A stretch of 64,000 bases of DNA from Enoplolaimus lenunculus (GCA_030248215.1 JASANG010003092.1:62001-126000); one strand, 5' to 3'; numbered from the stretch's first letter, positions 50,601-62,947 are shown. Made by a program: numbers and translations. Notes: generated from the sequence alone by a model not told the origin.

Positions 50601-53600
50601 TTCGATGGGTGTTTGACCAGTCAACGCTTTCAAAAATTCAAACAAATCAATTTCGCCTGATCCTGAAATAACACAATGCTCCTCGGTGTGACGCCGTTTT
50701 CTAGACCAAATCGTAATTCCGCTTCGGATTAGCCCAATTTGGAATTGTGCAGCATTGCGGCATGCGCTGCGTCATATATACCGTTACAGACAGCGATCAC
50801 ATTATCACTTTTCTCAAATAACGAAAATGATAGACCAAGAAGACGATTAAACCTTCATAGGACTAAGGGTATGCCGCGCGAAACCCAACCCACTCGAGTC
50901 AGTTTGCGACGCCGCCATACTATTAACCAAGACCCCCGCGAAGAAACTTGAACAAATAGAGATAAAAAATACCATTAATATACAAATGGCTTAGGACACG
51001 TGTTCAAAAGTATAGTTTTCGAAATGAAAGTTTGGGCGAATGGCGGCTTCTTCGCGCGACCTTTCCTTTATTCAGTACGATTTTAACTAAATTGGCAAGC
51101 GGAGGGCCAGAAAGTTCTACAAACGATAGATAATTCAGATAATATAATCTGTACGGCAGAAAACATTTCAGCTTGCTTTTGAGGTACACAATTCAAAACC
51201 AAGAAAAATCCATCTGTTCGTTTGATTTTTACCACATATATGGAAAAGAATAGCGCTATATGACAGCGAATTTTGACCCGCTTGACTCCGTAGGGCCCAC
51301 GCGCGCTACATTTATTTCCGGTTCCTACCGTCTTTGTCGGCTTCTAGCATCAAATCGTTCAACCATCGGCGTGAAGGCCTCATTCCGCATGTTAAAATCG
51401 CTTGTTCAAGTTCGGACGTCGTTATTGTTCCAGTACGATCTGAGTCGAATAGTTGAAACGCTTTGATGAACGCTAAAACACAACGCTGCAATTGAGAATT
51501 GTTAGCTGACGTCGCAAGAACAATTATCTTAACGTAAAATTCATTAATGCTGGTTGTAAATTTTTCAGACATGGGTAACGACGGTGTTGATAAGGGGGAT
51601 GACACGCCAAACGGGAACCCGTGGCTGCTGTCAGGAGGAAACCAATCGAAATAAAAACCGGAAAAGAATGTATAAAATCTGAATTGCGTTGGTTAGTGGT
51701 CAGCGAACAAACTTGAAAGTTGTGATTTTAGGGACAATGCAAGGAAAAAAGGAGATAAACAATTAGGACTTTAAGCCTTAATGTTTATGGCCAATTTATA
51801 GAACATGGGCGTAAGAGTAGTATAAATGTACTCCAACACTATGCCTAAACCAAGCCTAAGCGTAAGAATGAGGTTATACCTAAACCTAAGCAAAAGTTAG
51901 ATTGAAGATTAAGCTTTCTCGGTTGCAGTCCCGCAGAAAAAACGTTCCGCCCCTGATATTTACATAACCGGGTTTCGGAAGGGTAACATGCTAGACAACC
52001 TCAAAGTATTTTATCAAAACGGATTACACCCACCATCCAACTGTACAATGTTTTCGCAAGAGTGTCATTTCTAGATCTATTAACAAATTATAATTTAAGC
52101 CAGTTGAAATCTGAACGCAGATGGCATTAAGTAATATTAATTCAGTGTAAGTTCATAGCTATTGAGTTGAATTCAACCAGCAAAATAAACTTTGGCTTTA
52201 CGTACTTTCGACGTCTTTGTCACTGAATCCATGAATCTGAAACAACCTCGTCAGGTAAGCTTTTAGTCAAGAAGAAAAATTAAACATTCGCTCACGAACA
52301 ATAGTTTTGAGCCTAATTATTACGATTCCACGCGTATAATATGTGAAGTTTAGGGCACTGTTCTGTTTTAAATTTTGGGGCTAGGTCAGTTGAACTTTTT
52401 CAATTTAGAGCGTGTGCTTTTAACCCGAACGCCCCCCTATGTCACTCGACATTTCTTAAAAGTAAATGTCAAACGTGACATAAACTGGTTGCTTTGATGT
52501 GAGCGAGTGATATAATGTGCGGTTAAATCTGCGGTGAGTCATGACTTACCCGTACCCCTACTCGAATGTTTGTATAGCTTCTGAAAAACAGCAACAAAAA
52601 TTCGACTAATTCTAAACTGCCATGATTAGTAAGCGAAAGATATTCACCCTGGCAAAATACAGTAATTGTGAATCTCAAAATTTGCACCACAGTTATAGGG
52701 TGAATCAAATATGAAAACGGTACTTAAACGTTTGTCTTGTGTCATTGGCTTGTGCGATAATGCAAGGCTATACTTAGGAATGTGCTTTCAAAATTTAAGT
52801 ACACTTTAAAGCTTCAAACTAAAATTATTTGGCCCTGGAGTCCTTTACGCGCTACAATTAGGGATAATTGACATTTGTGGACTCTAATTAGGGTTTAGGG
52901 ACTATATCCGCTTACGGACTCTTATTAGGGATACGGACTCCTATTGATTGGGACTCAAAATAGGGACCCCTCTTATTACCACCCTCTTATTCGGGCCAAT
53001 ACAGTACTAGAGATCGAAGTGAAATATTCCTTAACGGAAGATACCAGACTTATTGTCAATTTGTATAAACCTTCGATTTTATTGTGAACAGTGAAACATA
53101 ATGTCTTACCCTATATCTAGGCCGCTTCTTGTTTTGTTGATTTGAGCCTGGCTGTTTAGGTTCCGGTTCGCTAACTTCAATACGGTCCAGTATTCGGCGG
53201 AAATGAGTCCAGCGAGCTTCGAGAGAGCGGAAATTGTCCTCAAGAGCTTGGCGGTCGTGATGGGCAACTGTTTGTCGTAGCAGTTTTTGGAGTTGTCGAC
53301 GACTTTGATCCAAAAGATCGTCACCTGTGGTACGCAAATCCTGAAGTAAACAAAATCAGGACCGTAGTTAGCTCAACAAACTAAAGGGATTAAAGCCATT
53401 GTAAGAGGGCATGTTGTTCATTTTACCAGACGCACAAGTGATCCGAAAATCTTTCCAGTGGCGTGCAAAATAATTTGTTAGGGTAGTTGAGCCTCTTATG
53501 CTCCCCTTCTGGAGTTACTGGTCTGAATAATGTTATCGACTTGTAATTACTACACCAACGATTTGTCTACTTGCGCCATACGTAAAACCTGGTTATCTGC

Positions 53601-56600
53601 TACAAATTAATACAAAATTTCACTGAAAAACTTCACAAAAAAAGCCGGTTTAAATTAATATTTTATTAAATCAAACACTTTTAACCAGATTTCAGTTTCA
53701 CTAAAAACCGTTTCTGGCGAATTTTCTCGCAATGTGAAAATTCTCTAGATTTCGCAGTAGTTCAAAGATATTAAATCCGTGGTAATATTGGAAGCCTATA
53801 GTCCTTCAGACCCATCTGGTTCATATACTGAAACTGAATGGTGAATGCGTCGTTTTGTCCCCACGCCATTCAGGAACGTTTTGTGATAAAATAGTTTTCT
53901 CATTCAGAAATTTGGCACATATATGGCATACAGTAAAAATTTCGTATCATAACTTTTGCCAACCTGCCCCTCTCATCAGAAATTTCTGAATCCTCCACTG
54001 AATAATGCGTAAATATTTTTGGAAAATTCCATAAAAAATGATCTACAACGTTACGCAATTTGGACAGCCGTCAAAAACCAATTCAATTCTAACCTTTGCC
54101 AAAGCTACAGCTAACCGAGATGACATTTCGAAGCAAGATAACTATTTCCAAAGTATACCTGATTTTAAATGTTTAAAATATGTTTAAAAATTGCAAAAAA
54201 TTAATGCAGTATGCAATAAAAACTATACTACAAAAATCAAAAATAGAATAAAAGAACAACAAAAATAAACTAAACGAGGAGGCATAGTTTAGAATGCTGA
54301 TACGGTTGCTAGTGGAAACGACAGGGTCACTGAGTACCAAAACAGGAACTAACGACATAATCAAGATATCAAGCAATAAATGCTTTGGGCTCGATGTAAA
54401 CGCTAGCAACTAACGTGCTGCTTGAATACTAAGTAGCCTTCGCAGGCCCGCAGCCAGCTCAACTTGCTGGAAGGGAGTGCTAAAAATTTTTAGGAGGGGC
54501 ATACAAAGGTTTTCAATGACCTACAAGCAAGGTTGAAATATTTTCTGGGGTGGCCAAAATTTTTCTACGGGGGCTAAGCATTACCTTGGCTACGAACCCG
54601 AGCCTTCAGTGTGTTAGGGGTTATGCTAAGGTTTGTGTTTAGGCAAGGGAACTCATTTCAGCATAAAAAACCAGGTAGCATCGAATAAGCCTGACTTTTT
54701 GGAACTACAGTACCATCTTATCAGTTTCTCATCTCGGCTAAAACTCGCGTAAAATGTTTTATTCCAATTTAAATTCCAACTGCGGGTAATTCCGATGCCA
54801 GAATGCCGAAAATTTGGGCATCGTGTTGTTATTCGTCAATATTATTTCCATTTGTGTTTTGCAATAAAACAGCCAAAAAGATAAGCCAATTAATTGCAGT
54901 AATTACACTTGTATCGTGGCTACAAATTACACCGAACTCAAACTTGCAATGAAATAAAAATAATTAGGATTAATCTGCTCTTAGTATCTTGACGAAAGCA
55001 ACCAAACTTAAAATATATAATTCCGGTTTTGGCAGAAAGACTAAGTACTGACATTGATTTCCAATTAGTGATGCTTAAGGAGTGTAGGAACCAGTTTTAA
55101 CACAGTTTAAGGGCACCGGCAGGGTATGTGTAAGCGGATACCGCTGCAGCCTCATCGGCTTCCTAAATAATTTTTTATATCAACAGGTTCGTAGTGTAAA
55201 AATATGGCTTAGGATTACGCTATACTTTTAAATTACTTTAATGCCGTGCAGCACCGACCGTTGCGATACGGCGCCATCCATCACCGTCCGTCACAGTGCA
55301 GTATCGTACGCAAACTACTCACGTACGATACCGTACAGTAAAGGACCGTGATGCACGGCGCCGTACGACAAGTATAACGGAATCTTTATTGTGTCACATT
55401 GTCATCAACGTATTGTTTTGCTCGAAAACCCAGTTTGCAAACTTCGCCCAATGAGCCAAAACTGCTCATTTAAAGTGTTAAAACCAGGGTTGTTTTTTCC
55501 AGAAAAAATATGACCAGGAAAAATATTTTTTTCCATTTTTCCGGTAATTTTTTTCCGGCCAACGATCCTGGTTAAAACACGTGAACTGCTGATATCCTTC
55601 CAAACGGTCTTTTTTCATTTTGGAGTATACAGTTAACTTTTATTTATAGCTGGTAAAAAATGTTATGAAGGCGTTTAAATATTATAATATTTAAATGTCA
55701 GTTGAAAATAATATTACAAATAGAAATCAACCAACTATGCCGCATAATGATTCCAAACTGAAATTATATTCAACGGTTTTAGAATTGTTTTATTGATTTA
55801 GGAGCGCTGCTGGTGGGGTTCGAGAGGCAAGGCTTTCTGCCCCCTTTACAATTTTCGACAGGGATTTTTAAGAGCTCACAAACATTCTCTTTGAGATTTT
55901 GGCTTATGTATAGGTCAGAGGCTGGCAGTTTCTCCGTTGCACTGCTAAAGCTTAAACTTTAGATTATTTTTGGCGTAGGCTTAGGTTTAGAAATACGCTA
56001 CGCTTGTTATCGCCCTATTTCGCTATATATTAGCCGAAATTTTTACAGAACTTCCCTCTTCTACAATACAGTTTGATCAATTAGAAATTACAATCTGAGT
56101 GTAGTTGTACTAAAAGAATGCGCTTGTTAGCATATTGTTCACTCTGCCGCAAAGTCGTGGACAAGAAAAAAAATGAATAGGAATATATTCTTAATCGAAA
56201 ATTTTGAAGAGACAAAGCAGGTTTTACAATAACCGTCACAGAAGTGAAAAACTGCACATTTACATGATCCAATACCTTTCCGAAATGATTATAGCCTTCA
56301 GATATTAAATCCGAGCTGCGCGAGTGCACTATACCTGAATTTGTGCATCTGTTTCGTTTGACCACACATTTTCACGCTCCATTTCGCGTACCAGCGAACG
56401 TTTTCGATCAATCCAATCACGAAATCGATCCGCCAACGCGTTGAATTCAGCTTGTTCATCGTCAATTTGAGTGTACTTTGACAATTTATCCTGTAAAAGT
56501 AAAGAAAACAAAGGTATTCTAAATTACAACAGAATATTAAAAAATCATGTTTCAGGGCAGGCCCACTTCCAGCTCGGCACAAGTGATAGGAAAGGGAAGA

Positions 56601-59600
56601 CGAAATGCTCTGGAGGGAATTGAAAATTTTTCAACGAGAACCCAATATTTTCTTGATGTTTGAACCGACAGTCCCCTCTGGCTGCGGGCTTGTTTCAGAG
56701 TATGACATGTTATCTATTACTGTCAACAACACATAGATTATGAAGCTATCTCAAGAAGAGAGGAAATTTTCGCCGTATTTCTTTTGATAAAAATATTACA
56801 AGAAGCCGGTGAGTTGCAAACCAACACCGCATCCACAACGCAAACGAGATTTAAGTTTACAATTTTACCTTAATAATGTTTTCATACGCGTCAATTTTTT
56901 GTCGAAGTCTCGCTTGTTCACGCGAACTGTACTGTGTTTCCGTGGCAACGCCACGGTCTGTGAAATATTGTGTTTGTTTCGATATTGACTCGGATTTGCT
57001 TCGTAATGCTAGCAGTTGTGATTTGAGCAAATGCTGAGAAAACACACGATGGGTACCGCTATACTTTTGGACAATTTTAAGGCCGTCCAGCTTCGTCCGG
57101 TGCCGTCCGATCCGGAATCGTTCGGCGCTGTTTGACGCTGTACGGCAATGCACGTTAGTTGAGGTACGGCACGGACAAACAATTTGTCAAAAAGTATTTT
57201 TGACTTAATAGCGCCGAACGGCAAAAATAGTGCCGTCGTGCGCGCTGTCCGGTACCGTAAATCAAAAAAAGTTCGTTTATCAATTATTATGGCTTAGGCT
57301 TAGGCTTAGAAATATGGTTATACTACTGTTCCGGCCATGTTCTATACATGGGCCAAATATACAATGTCCGCTTGCAATAAACAATTTGCATCGTAAAATT
57401 TTCAGCTTTACAGGGCTATTGAAACGCAACAAATGACATACAAAATTTTGTGTCACTCGCTACTCGTTTATGCAGAAAAGTTTTACATAAAATTACAAAC
57501 ATCCGAAATGAAACCTTGATAATTAGTTTGCATTTACGGTTTCAGGTGCGTACCTTTAATTGATTTGCATACGCGTCTTTTGCAGCAACACCAGCTCCAG
57601 CTCGAGGTTCGCTAGCAGTCGCTGAGCGCTCCAAATCATTAATGTCATCTTTGTATCGAGTCCAGTCATCTTGCAATCGATGTGCAGCTGTGACAAGTTG
57701 TTGAACCTAAACGACACATTTGCAAATTGCAACGGTATTTTTTACAAAATAATATTGAGAATTTAACACTTTCTTACATGAATATTTTTCAATTTATACA
57801 CTTTCTTACATGAATATTTTTCAATTTATACGAAATCAAATTTTAATTTGAACTATAGAGTTAGAAATGAGCGGCGTTTAGCAACGTAACTCGGCACTAG
57901 AATTTGACCCTAAGGCACGTTTAGACTTCAATGCGCGTATGCGCAGTAATTATTAACATATGTATCATTTCACATAAAATACATTCCGCTAAGTTGTACA
58001 TAGTCTACTCGAAAGGAGACAGGAAAAATTATGTTATATTTTTTGGTTAAATATTTAAAGATTTCTTATATGTCTCATGCTTAAATAAAAACTTAACTCA
58101 AATCAAAAATTGCGCCAACAAAGCACAAAAATGTGGACCCATGTTAATTTTAGGCGCCTACTTCAGCAAGTCTAAGCCCAAGCGTAGCCAACGCTTAAAA
58201 ATAATCCTAATCCTAAACCTTCCCATCTGTAAATAGCACACTCTCCTGTCCGCCAGCAGACAGGCCACTAAACATTGGTCGATATTCCCAAATATAATGG
58301 TATGCTTACTTCAGTATAAATCCTATCGATATCAGCTTGAGCGTTATGCCATTCGTTGTTTAGATTTCGTATTTCGTCTTGTAAATTTCTATTTGACGCA
58401 TGCGTAGCAGCTTCTCGTCTCGCGGTTGAGCTTAGTTGTTGACCGGTAAATTTATCGTTATGCAATGTCTAAAACGAATTTTAGATGGTCGTTCGGATCC
58501 GTACGCCTAAGCACGGGCACCGCATTACAATTTGTGAAAAAAAGATTATTTTAAACAACCCCGCGATAAGTAAAGCTGCAACCTTAGAAATCTAACAAAG
58601 AGGGCACTGGTTTATCGTAGGAGCGTTCCCACTGAGCGACAGTGGGTTGCGGGACTAAGCGACAGGGAAGATTAAACTTAGGTTTAGCCTTACGCGTAGT
58701 TGGTAGGCCCTTACAGTTAACGTGGACCGGTAACTTAATAGATATATACTTCGATCATTTCAAATCGCCGCTGTAAATCTGAGAGTTGAAGGCCATCTAA
58801 ATCGACCGCATTCTCAACGTCAGCCTGAAATTGTTTCAGCCACCGTTCAAATTTGACAACGCTTTCTGGGGTAGCGCCAGCTGGCGTCCAGTCTGACGGC
58901 TTCTGTAGGTCAGTGGAATTTTCAGTTAAAGAGTCACGGCGAATCTGAAATAAAAAACAAATCATTGAGTTGACTGAAAGTAAATTGGTAATTAATATCA
59001 AGACTCGATCGGTAATTTTACGCACCGGGGGTTTGTTTCGGTGGGCAGGCTGAAACTTGGCCCACGCCAAATGAAAACATATCATGTGCTCTAGTGGTTC
59101 ATTATAAATTTCAAAATAGTCAGTGTAGGGTCCGTTTTTTCCAGATATTTGGGTCGATTTTTCTGTGCCAGTCCAGCGCTGATTACAATTAGCAGCAATT
59201 TACAATTATGCTTATATATTTGTTAATAAATAACGTGTTAAAGCACAGCTCCCCGACCCTAAGCAGATCAACCCGTTGCCTTTCTTGTAAATTTAAAATA
59301 GCTCTTATATATGCCCATAATGTAAAACTATTTCGAACATTAAACTGTTCAACTCGGGGTCTAGATACGAGAGTAAAAGTGCTTACAGGGGTTCCGCAAA
59401 CAATGCCCACAAATTAAATTTTTTCGTCTTCAAATTGCAGGAAGCAATTTCGCTTAAAATTTGCAAATTTTTTCAAATTTTTGAAACAGCAATGAAATGA
59501 TAATAGAACAGAGATAATACATGTCACAGATCGGAAGTGATCTTAGATAAACTTCTATTTTAAAATTTATTGAAATTTACCGGTGGCTTAGGTTTATGCT

Positions 59601-62600
59601 TCGTGCTCGACTGTTCTTTATAGTTTTTCAACTGCGCGACAAGCGCACGAATAAATTCGTTGAATTCGATTGTACCAGAGACTAAAAATGAGCAAATGCT
59701 GAAACGATCGCGTTTACAATATACTAATCATATTATTTCAAACTGGACGCATTCTATGTCAAGCATTTTCTTATGGAAACAACTTTTGGCAAACATTGAC
59801 AATTAATTCTGAAAAAATAGGTACACAAACTTCAATGCAAACCTGCTAGAATTAATCATCAAGTTTCAGGTATTTTAGACAAGTTTTAATTGCGAGATAA
59901 TTTTAAATTAAGGTACTTATGGCAGTTAAATTTTGCATTATAAAACATATTTACATAAAACATCACAGTCTATGTTCAACTTCGCAACCTACAATTGTTA
60001 CTACGTGGTAGAAATAGTCCGTAGGGACAGCGTTCTCTCCATATTCAAGCTCTTATAGCTGAGCCCCCGTAATCTATACGCTCTCTATGTGCATCTAATA
60101 TGAAATCACTATACGATGCAGATAGTGACAGTATTAAATACATTTAAGGGCCGCTACTACATAAACCGGAATAGGTTCGTAAATCGATCAGCGTTCCCTA
60201 TCGCCACCGCAGTTGTTGCCCCCAACATATATTTACAATCCCTATCTACGTCCCATACGAAATGTTAAGGGATGCACATAGCAGAAAGAGATTGTAATTA
60301 TATTAGAAGGAAGCAACTACGCCAAGAGTAAAGGTATTCCTAAAAACAACCAAGTCACCATCGCCTTGAGTAGTTGCTTCCCCAAATCGACTCACAATCT
60401 CTATCTGCATCCCAAATGAGATCATTAATCCATTCATCTGTCGGTCGCATTCCTACACTTCGAATCGCTGCGCGTAGTTCGTCTTTTGTTATTTTACCAT
60501 CGCCATCGATGTCGAATAGTGCAAACAAATCGTGATATCCTTAAATTAAGCGATGAGTATTGTAAGCAAAATTATATTCACATAGCTAAAAATTTTTGAA
60601 AAGCAGCCAGGTTCTACAAAATAATTTCAACGCAATTTTTTTTTGTCGTACGAACCTGAAACATTTCATAAAAACTTAAAATCCCAAAGAGATAATTTGT
60701 GCATCAGTCACTCCATCTCCATGATACGCACTTGTGATCGTGCTTAGCATTTCATTGTCAGTTGCTAGCAGCAAGAGTTGATGGCAATTTTTTGATATAA
60801 GATTATGCAATGTATTGAAAGTTGCGTGACATTTATTTGGAGGATTGCAAGCTGTTACTTCTTCGATCCCAGCCTGTTGTGGGTAAAGAAATTGGAATTG
60901 AAGCAAACGGTGACTACTTAAAAGGCTAAATGAAAATTATTAAAATTGTAATCAGGGCTTATAGTCTCAAACGCGTACAGCATCTATCAACGATTAGCGA
61001 TAGGTTTTGAAACTGACGACCTGCTGCAATTGTTAAACTTAAAATTGGAACAGAAGTAGGGCAGATGAAGCGCGAAAAATGCGCTAAATTTCGAACGTCA
61101 AACAATTCAATGTTGTGAAAGTTAAAAGATCTATTGCCAACTGGTGACAGGTGCGACACACGTTCGAGCATGTTGGCCCTGGTTGTAGTGGACATGACTG
61201 TTTTACGATTTTATCTTCTTTGAAGTAAACCATAATTCCGCAGAAAAACATATTTATGGGTGCATAAGTTATTATTCAAGCTTACGCAACGAATCTAGGA
61301 CAATTCGTCGCCCGACAACTTGTCGTCCAACAGCGTACTAAAGCCTATGAATAGATCTAAGCATAATCCTACGCGTAATTCAAAGCCTGAGCCTAAACAT
61401 ACTGATGGGCGACGAATTGATGAGCTGATGAAATTTCGGATTACAAGTTGTCGGTCGACGAGTTGTCGGGCAAGTAATTGTCATGATCCTAGAAAACATA
61501 CGTTTGTACTCTTTTTCCGACAAACCATGAGCCTAAAAATATTAAATTCGAATTAGGTTTTTGCTGTCATTGCAGAGTAGCTTATTCTGTATTGTATTTA
61601 CGTATAACTGTCTACGAGAACAAAAATTAGCTGGAATGATGCCCAAATTGCGTATTTTGTGCGCTCGAGGTCCATTAATATTGACGAAAAGCAACGATAA
61701 CCCTAAAATTGTACCTTTGAAGGTTCAGTCATGTTATGCTTCTGCCGGATACGACTAGATTGTTTACTAGAAGACTTTGTCTGTTTCGTCTGCCGTAGCT
61801 GGTCACCTCGAGAACAGACTGCGCGTAAAAATTCACCAAATTCAATTGTACCTGATCCTAAAAAATATACTGGGTATTCGTAATAAACTACAAAATTGGG
61901 ATAGATATGGTTATTCATGACAACAAATGTGGCATCGCAAAACGGCAGGAAAGTTGGCACTTTTTTCAGGAAACGTTTCAATACTAAATGTTCAGCTTAA
62001 GTTAATATAAAACTTTTACACAGGTGACAAAAAGACTTCGGAATTAAAAGATCAGTTATTCAGTAAACCCTTATCAGCGGTGAAACTTAACACCATTTTT
62101 TTATTTGGCTTCATTTTAATTAGAATAGGAGCTAATTTAGCCTAACCCCGCTACAATCAGCTGCTTAGTACCGTTTAGTGAATTATTACCATTTTATTGC
62201 CAAATAAAAAAATGAAAGAATTCATAATTGTTTGGATCAAGACAAGGTCCAAAAACACTAAGCCAAAATTTAAGCCTATGAATAAGCCTAAGCGCAAATA
62301 AAACGAGAGATTTAATATCAGTTGCGTTGAATGCGAAAAAAATTTTTTGAAATCGCATGGATGACTGGTTTTACACGTCTTCACCTCGGGTTGATCCCAT
62401 GTACAGAACAGGGCCGGAACAGGTGTATAAGCATATTCCTAAGCCTAATCCTAAGCGTATGGATGAGCCTACTACTACGCCTACGCCTAAGCCTAAGCCT
62501 AAGGTTAAGCAAAAAAATTAGTCCCCCTCCAGAAAACGAACCCGCCCTGTTCTATACATGGGCCGAGAAACTGATAGCCGCTGGCATTGGCGTCAATGAG

Positions 62601-62780
62601 AGTTTATTGTATTTATCGCAATAAAATACGCGTTACCGTCCTTATCTGCGTCCCAAATCACATCAGCAATCAATTCATCGCTTGCTCGGTATCCAACTGA
62701 GCGAATTGCTTTTCGAAGTTCGTCTTGTGAAATACTTCCGTTGCCGTCGGTATCGAACATCGCAAACGCACTGCGCCATT
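47675..62780 (-). CDS. Eight-EF-hand protein with a spectrin-like middle, 5' end outside the window, at least 17 exons
   Basis: Minus-strand exons: 62780-62637, 61857-61715, 60873-60732, 60539-60396, 59681-59581, 58944-58750, 58468-58310, 57706-57554, 57033-56869, 56490-56335, 53340-53110, 52236-52206, 51472-51329, 50662-50580, 50450-50366 (tentative), 48596-48450, 47934-47675. About 826 codons are visible; TAA is at 47677-47675. EF-hands come in pairs with canonical loops: DTDGNGSISQDE and DKDGSGTIEFGE; DIDGDGKITKDE and DRDFSGTIEFNE; DSDRTGTITTSE and DKDGSGEIDLFE; DADRNGRLSREE and DRDGSGEIDWDE. All eight keep the position-12 glutamate, so calcium binding is expected. Between pairs 2 and 3 about 350 residues of helical sequence (VVKFERWLKQFQ, LEARWTHFRRILDRI) fit about three spectrin-type repeats. 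A serine-rich tail (SPRRKRHSFENMESLDESY) ends the protein. A calcium-regulated cytoskeletal linker is inferred. No GAS2 or actin-binding domain is visible. Confidence 0.85.
48371..48435. repeat. Dispersed repeat, GCCCGTAGCCAGCTCACC family, copy 4 (short)
   Basis: Reads GGCCCGTAGCCAGCTCACCT followed by TTGCAAAGGAGGCTAAACG and ..TTTTTCAGGATGGGTAC. It lies in the last intron of the EF-hand gene, close to the donor of exon 48596-48450. Confidence 0.6.
48941..49311. repeat. Tandem duplication (unit about 190 bp) ending in TTAGGC tracts
   Basis: Units 48941-49132 and 49133-49311 share CCTTGAATTTAATTTTGATT, GATACxxGxTTTGTAA and GACTAAA..CGGATAG words. Each ends in CCTAAGCCTAAG-like sequence. In the second unit 49262-49291 are five perfect copies of CCTAAG (TTAGGC on the other strand), the nematode telomere unit. 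Confidence 0.75.
49309..49420. repeat. Trinucleotide microsatellite (ATA/GTA/ATG type)
   Basis: An imperfect run of ATA, GTA and ATG triplets immediately after the telomere-like tract. It gives a meaningless I/N/S-rich open frame on the plus strand. Confidence 0.8.
49507..49760. mobile_element. MITE, ACTGTAAATTxCAGT family, GAGTTGATT-rich
   Basis: The left end TACTGTAAATTCCAATAGGT and the right end CTCACTGAAATTTACAGTGC are inverted repeats. The interior alternates TGAGTTAATT and AACTCAGAxTG words and could fold on itself. A similar end (TTGGAATTTACAGTGTAC) is seen at 44378-44396. Confidence 0.65.
52825..53005. mobile_element. MITE, TACTGTAGTGACCCGAATAAGAGGG family, 3' fragment
   Basis: Ends CCCTCTTATTCGGGCCAATACAGTA-like and carries GGACTCxxATTAGGG words matching 44703-45129 in opposite order. 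It lies in the intron just below exon 53340-53110 of the EF-hand gene. The left end is not recognisable. Confidence 0.6.
54438..54600. repeat. Dispersed repeat, GCCCGTAGCCAGCTCACC family, copy 5
   Basis: Starts GCAGGCCCGCAGCCAGCTCA, with AAAATTTTTAGGAGGGGCAT, TACAAGCAAGGTTGAAATAT, GGTGGCCAAAATTTTTCTAC and a closing TTGGCTACGAACCCG. This is the longest copy. It lies in the 3-kb intron between exons 56490 and 53340 of the EF-hand gene. Confidence 0.65.
55211..55384. mobile_element. Inverted-repeat element, CGTACGGCGCCG family, copy 3
   Basis: Starts AGGATTACGCTATACTTTTA and ends CGGCGCCGTACGACAAGTATAAC. Opposed GTCCGTCACAGTGCAGTATCG and GTACGATACCGTACAG blocks lie inside. It is in the large intron of the EF-hand gene. 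Confidence 0.7.
56555..56695. repeat. Dispersed repeat, GCCCGTAGCCAGCTCACC family, copy 6 (diverged)
   Basis: Contains GGCAGGCCCACTTCCAGCTC, then GGAATTGAAAATTTTTCAAC and ends CCCTCTGGCTGCGGGCTTG. It is about 60 bases above the acceptor of exon 56490-56335. Confidence 0.5.
57040..57250. mobile_element. Inverted-repeat element, CGTACGGCGCCG family, copy 4 (diverged)
   Basis: Holds GGTACCGCTATACTTTTGGA, repeated GTCCGGTGCCGTCCG-like words and a returning AGCGCCGAACGGCA arm. It starts a few bases above EF-hand-gene exon 57033-56869. Confidence 0.6.
57770..57835 (+). repeat. Direct 33-bp duplication
   Basis: Two adjacent copies of ACTTTCTTACATGAATATTT..CAATTTATAC. Related TTTCTCACATGAATATTTT words occur near 37897 and 41400, so this is the edge of a dispersed repeat. 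Confidence 0.7.
60955..61179. mobile_element. MITE, GGGCCCGTATTCTCAA family, copy 4 (diverged)
   Basis: Left end GGGCTTATAGTCTCAAACGC, right end CACACGTTCGAGCATGTTGGCC. It shares GCATCTATCAACGATTAGCG and GAAAAATGCGCTAAATTTCG-like blocks. It lies in the intron between EF-hand exons 61857 and 60873. Confidence 0.65.
62396..62562. mobile_element. TTAGGC-bearing MITE, 167 bp, complete copy
   Basis: The left end CCCATGTACAGAACAGGGCC and the right end GCCCTGTTCTATACATGGG are inverted repeats. The interior is dominated by CCTAAGCCTAAGCCTAAG-type tracts (TTAGGC on the other strand). Partial copies are at 1725-1850, 5908-5945, 28894-29030, 31450-31570, 51830-51975 and 57296-57355. Confidence 0.75.
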
Positions 62781-62947
62781 CTGAAAACATCAGTTTATAC
62801 AAATACAATTTTTACTTAAAATGTTATGCTTCTAATGAAACTGTGAATGAACTCAAGTAACAGCTGCGAAATAGTTTGTCAATAAATAATTCGAAAATTA
62901 GCTAAACGTTTAGTCTACATTAATTGCATGCAATCCAAAATAGACTA

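Noticed and set aside
51488-51605. Extension of the EF-hand frame upstream of exon 51472
   Set aside because: The open frame continues to 51605, but using the acceptor at 51473 restores the phase left by exon 52236-52206 and gives an exon of 144 nt like its sister EF-hand exons; the extension does not fit the phase.
54173-54409. 78-codon hydrophobic minus-strand frame
   Set aside because: AT-rich intron sequence with runs of F, L, I and S; no splice-site agreement with neighbouring exons.
47675-62780. Spectraplakin (VAB-10/MACF) or alpha-spectrin identity for the EF-hand gene
   Set aside because: Those proteins have one EF region followed by GAS2 (or none) and different EF sequences. No GAS2, plakin or calponin-homology domain is seen, and EF pairs occur on both sides of the spectrin-like region.
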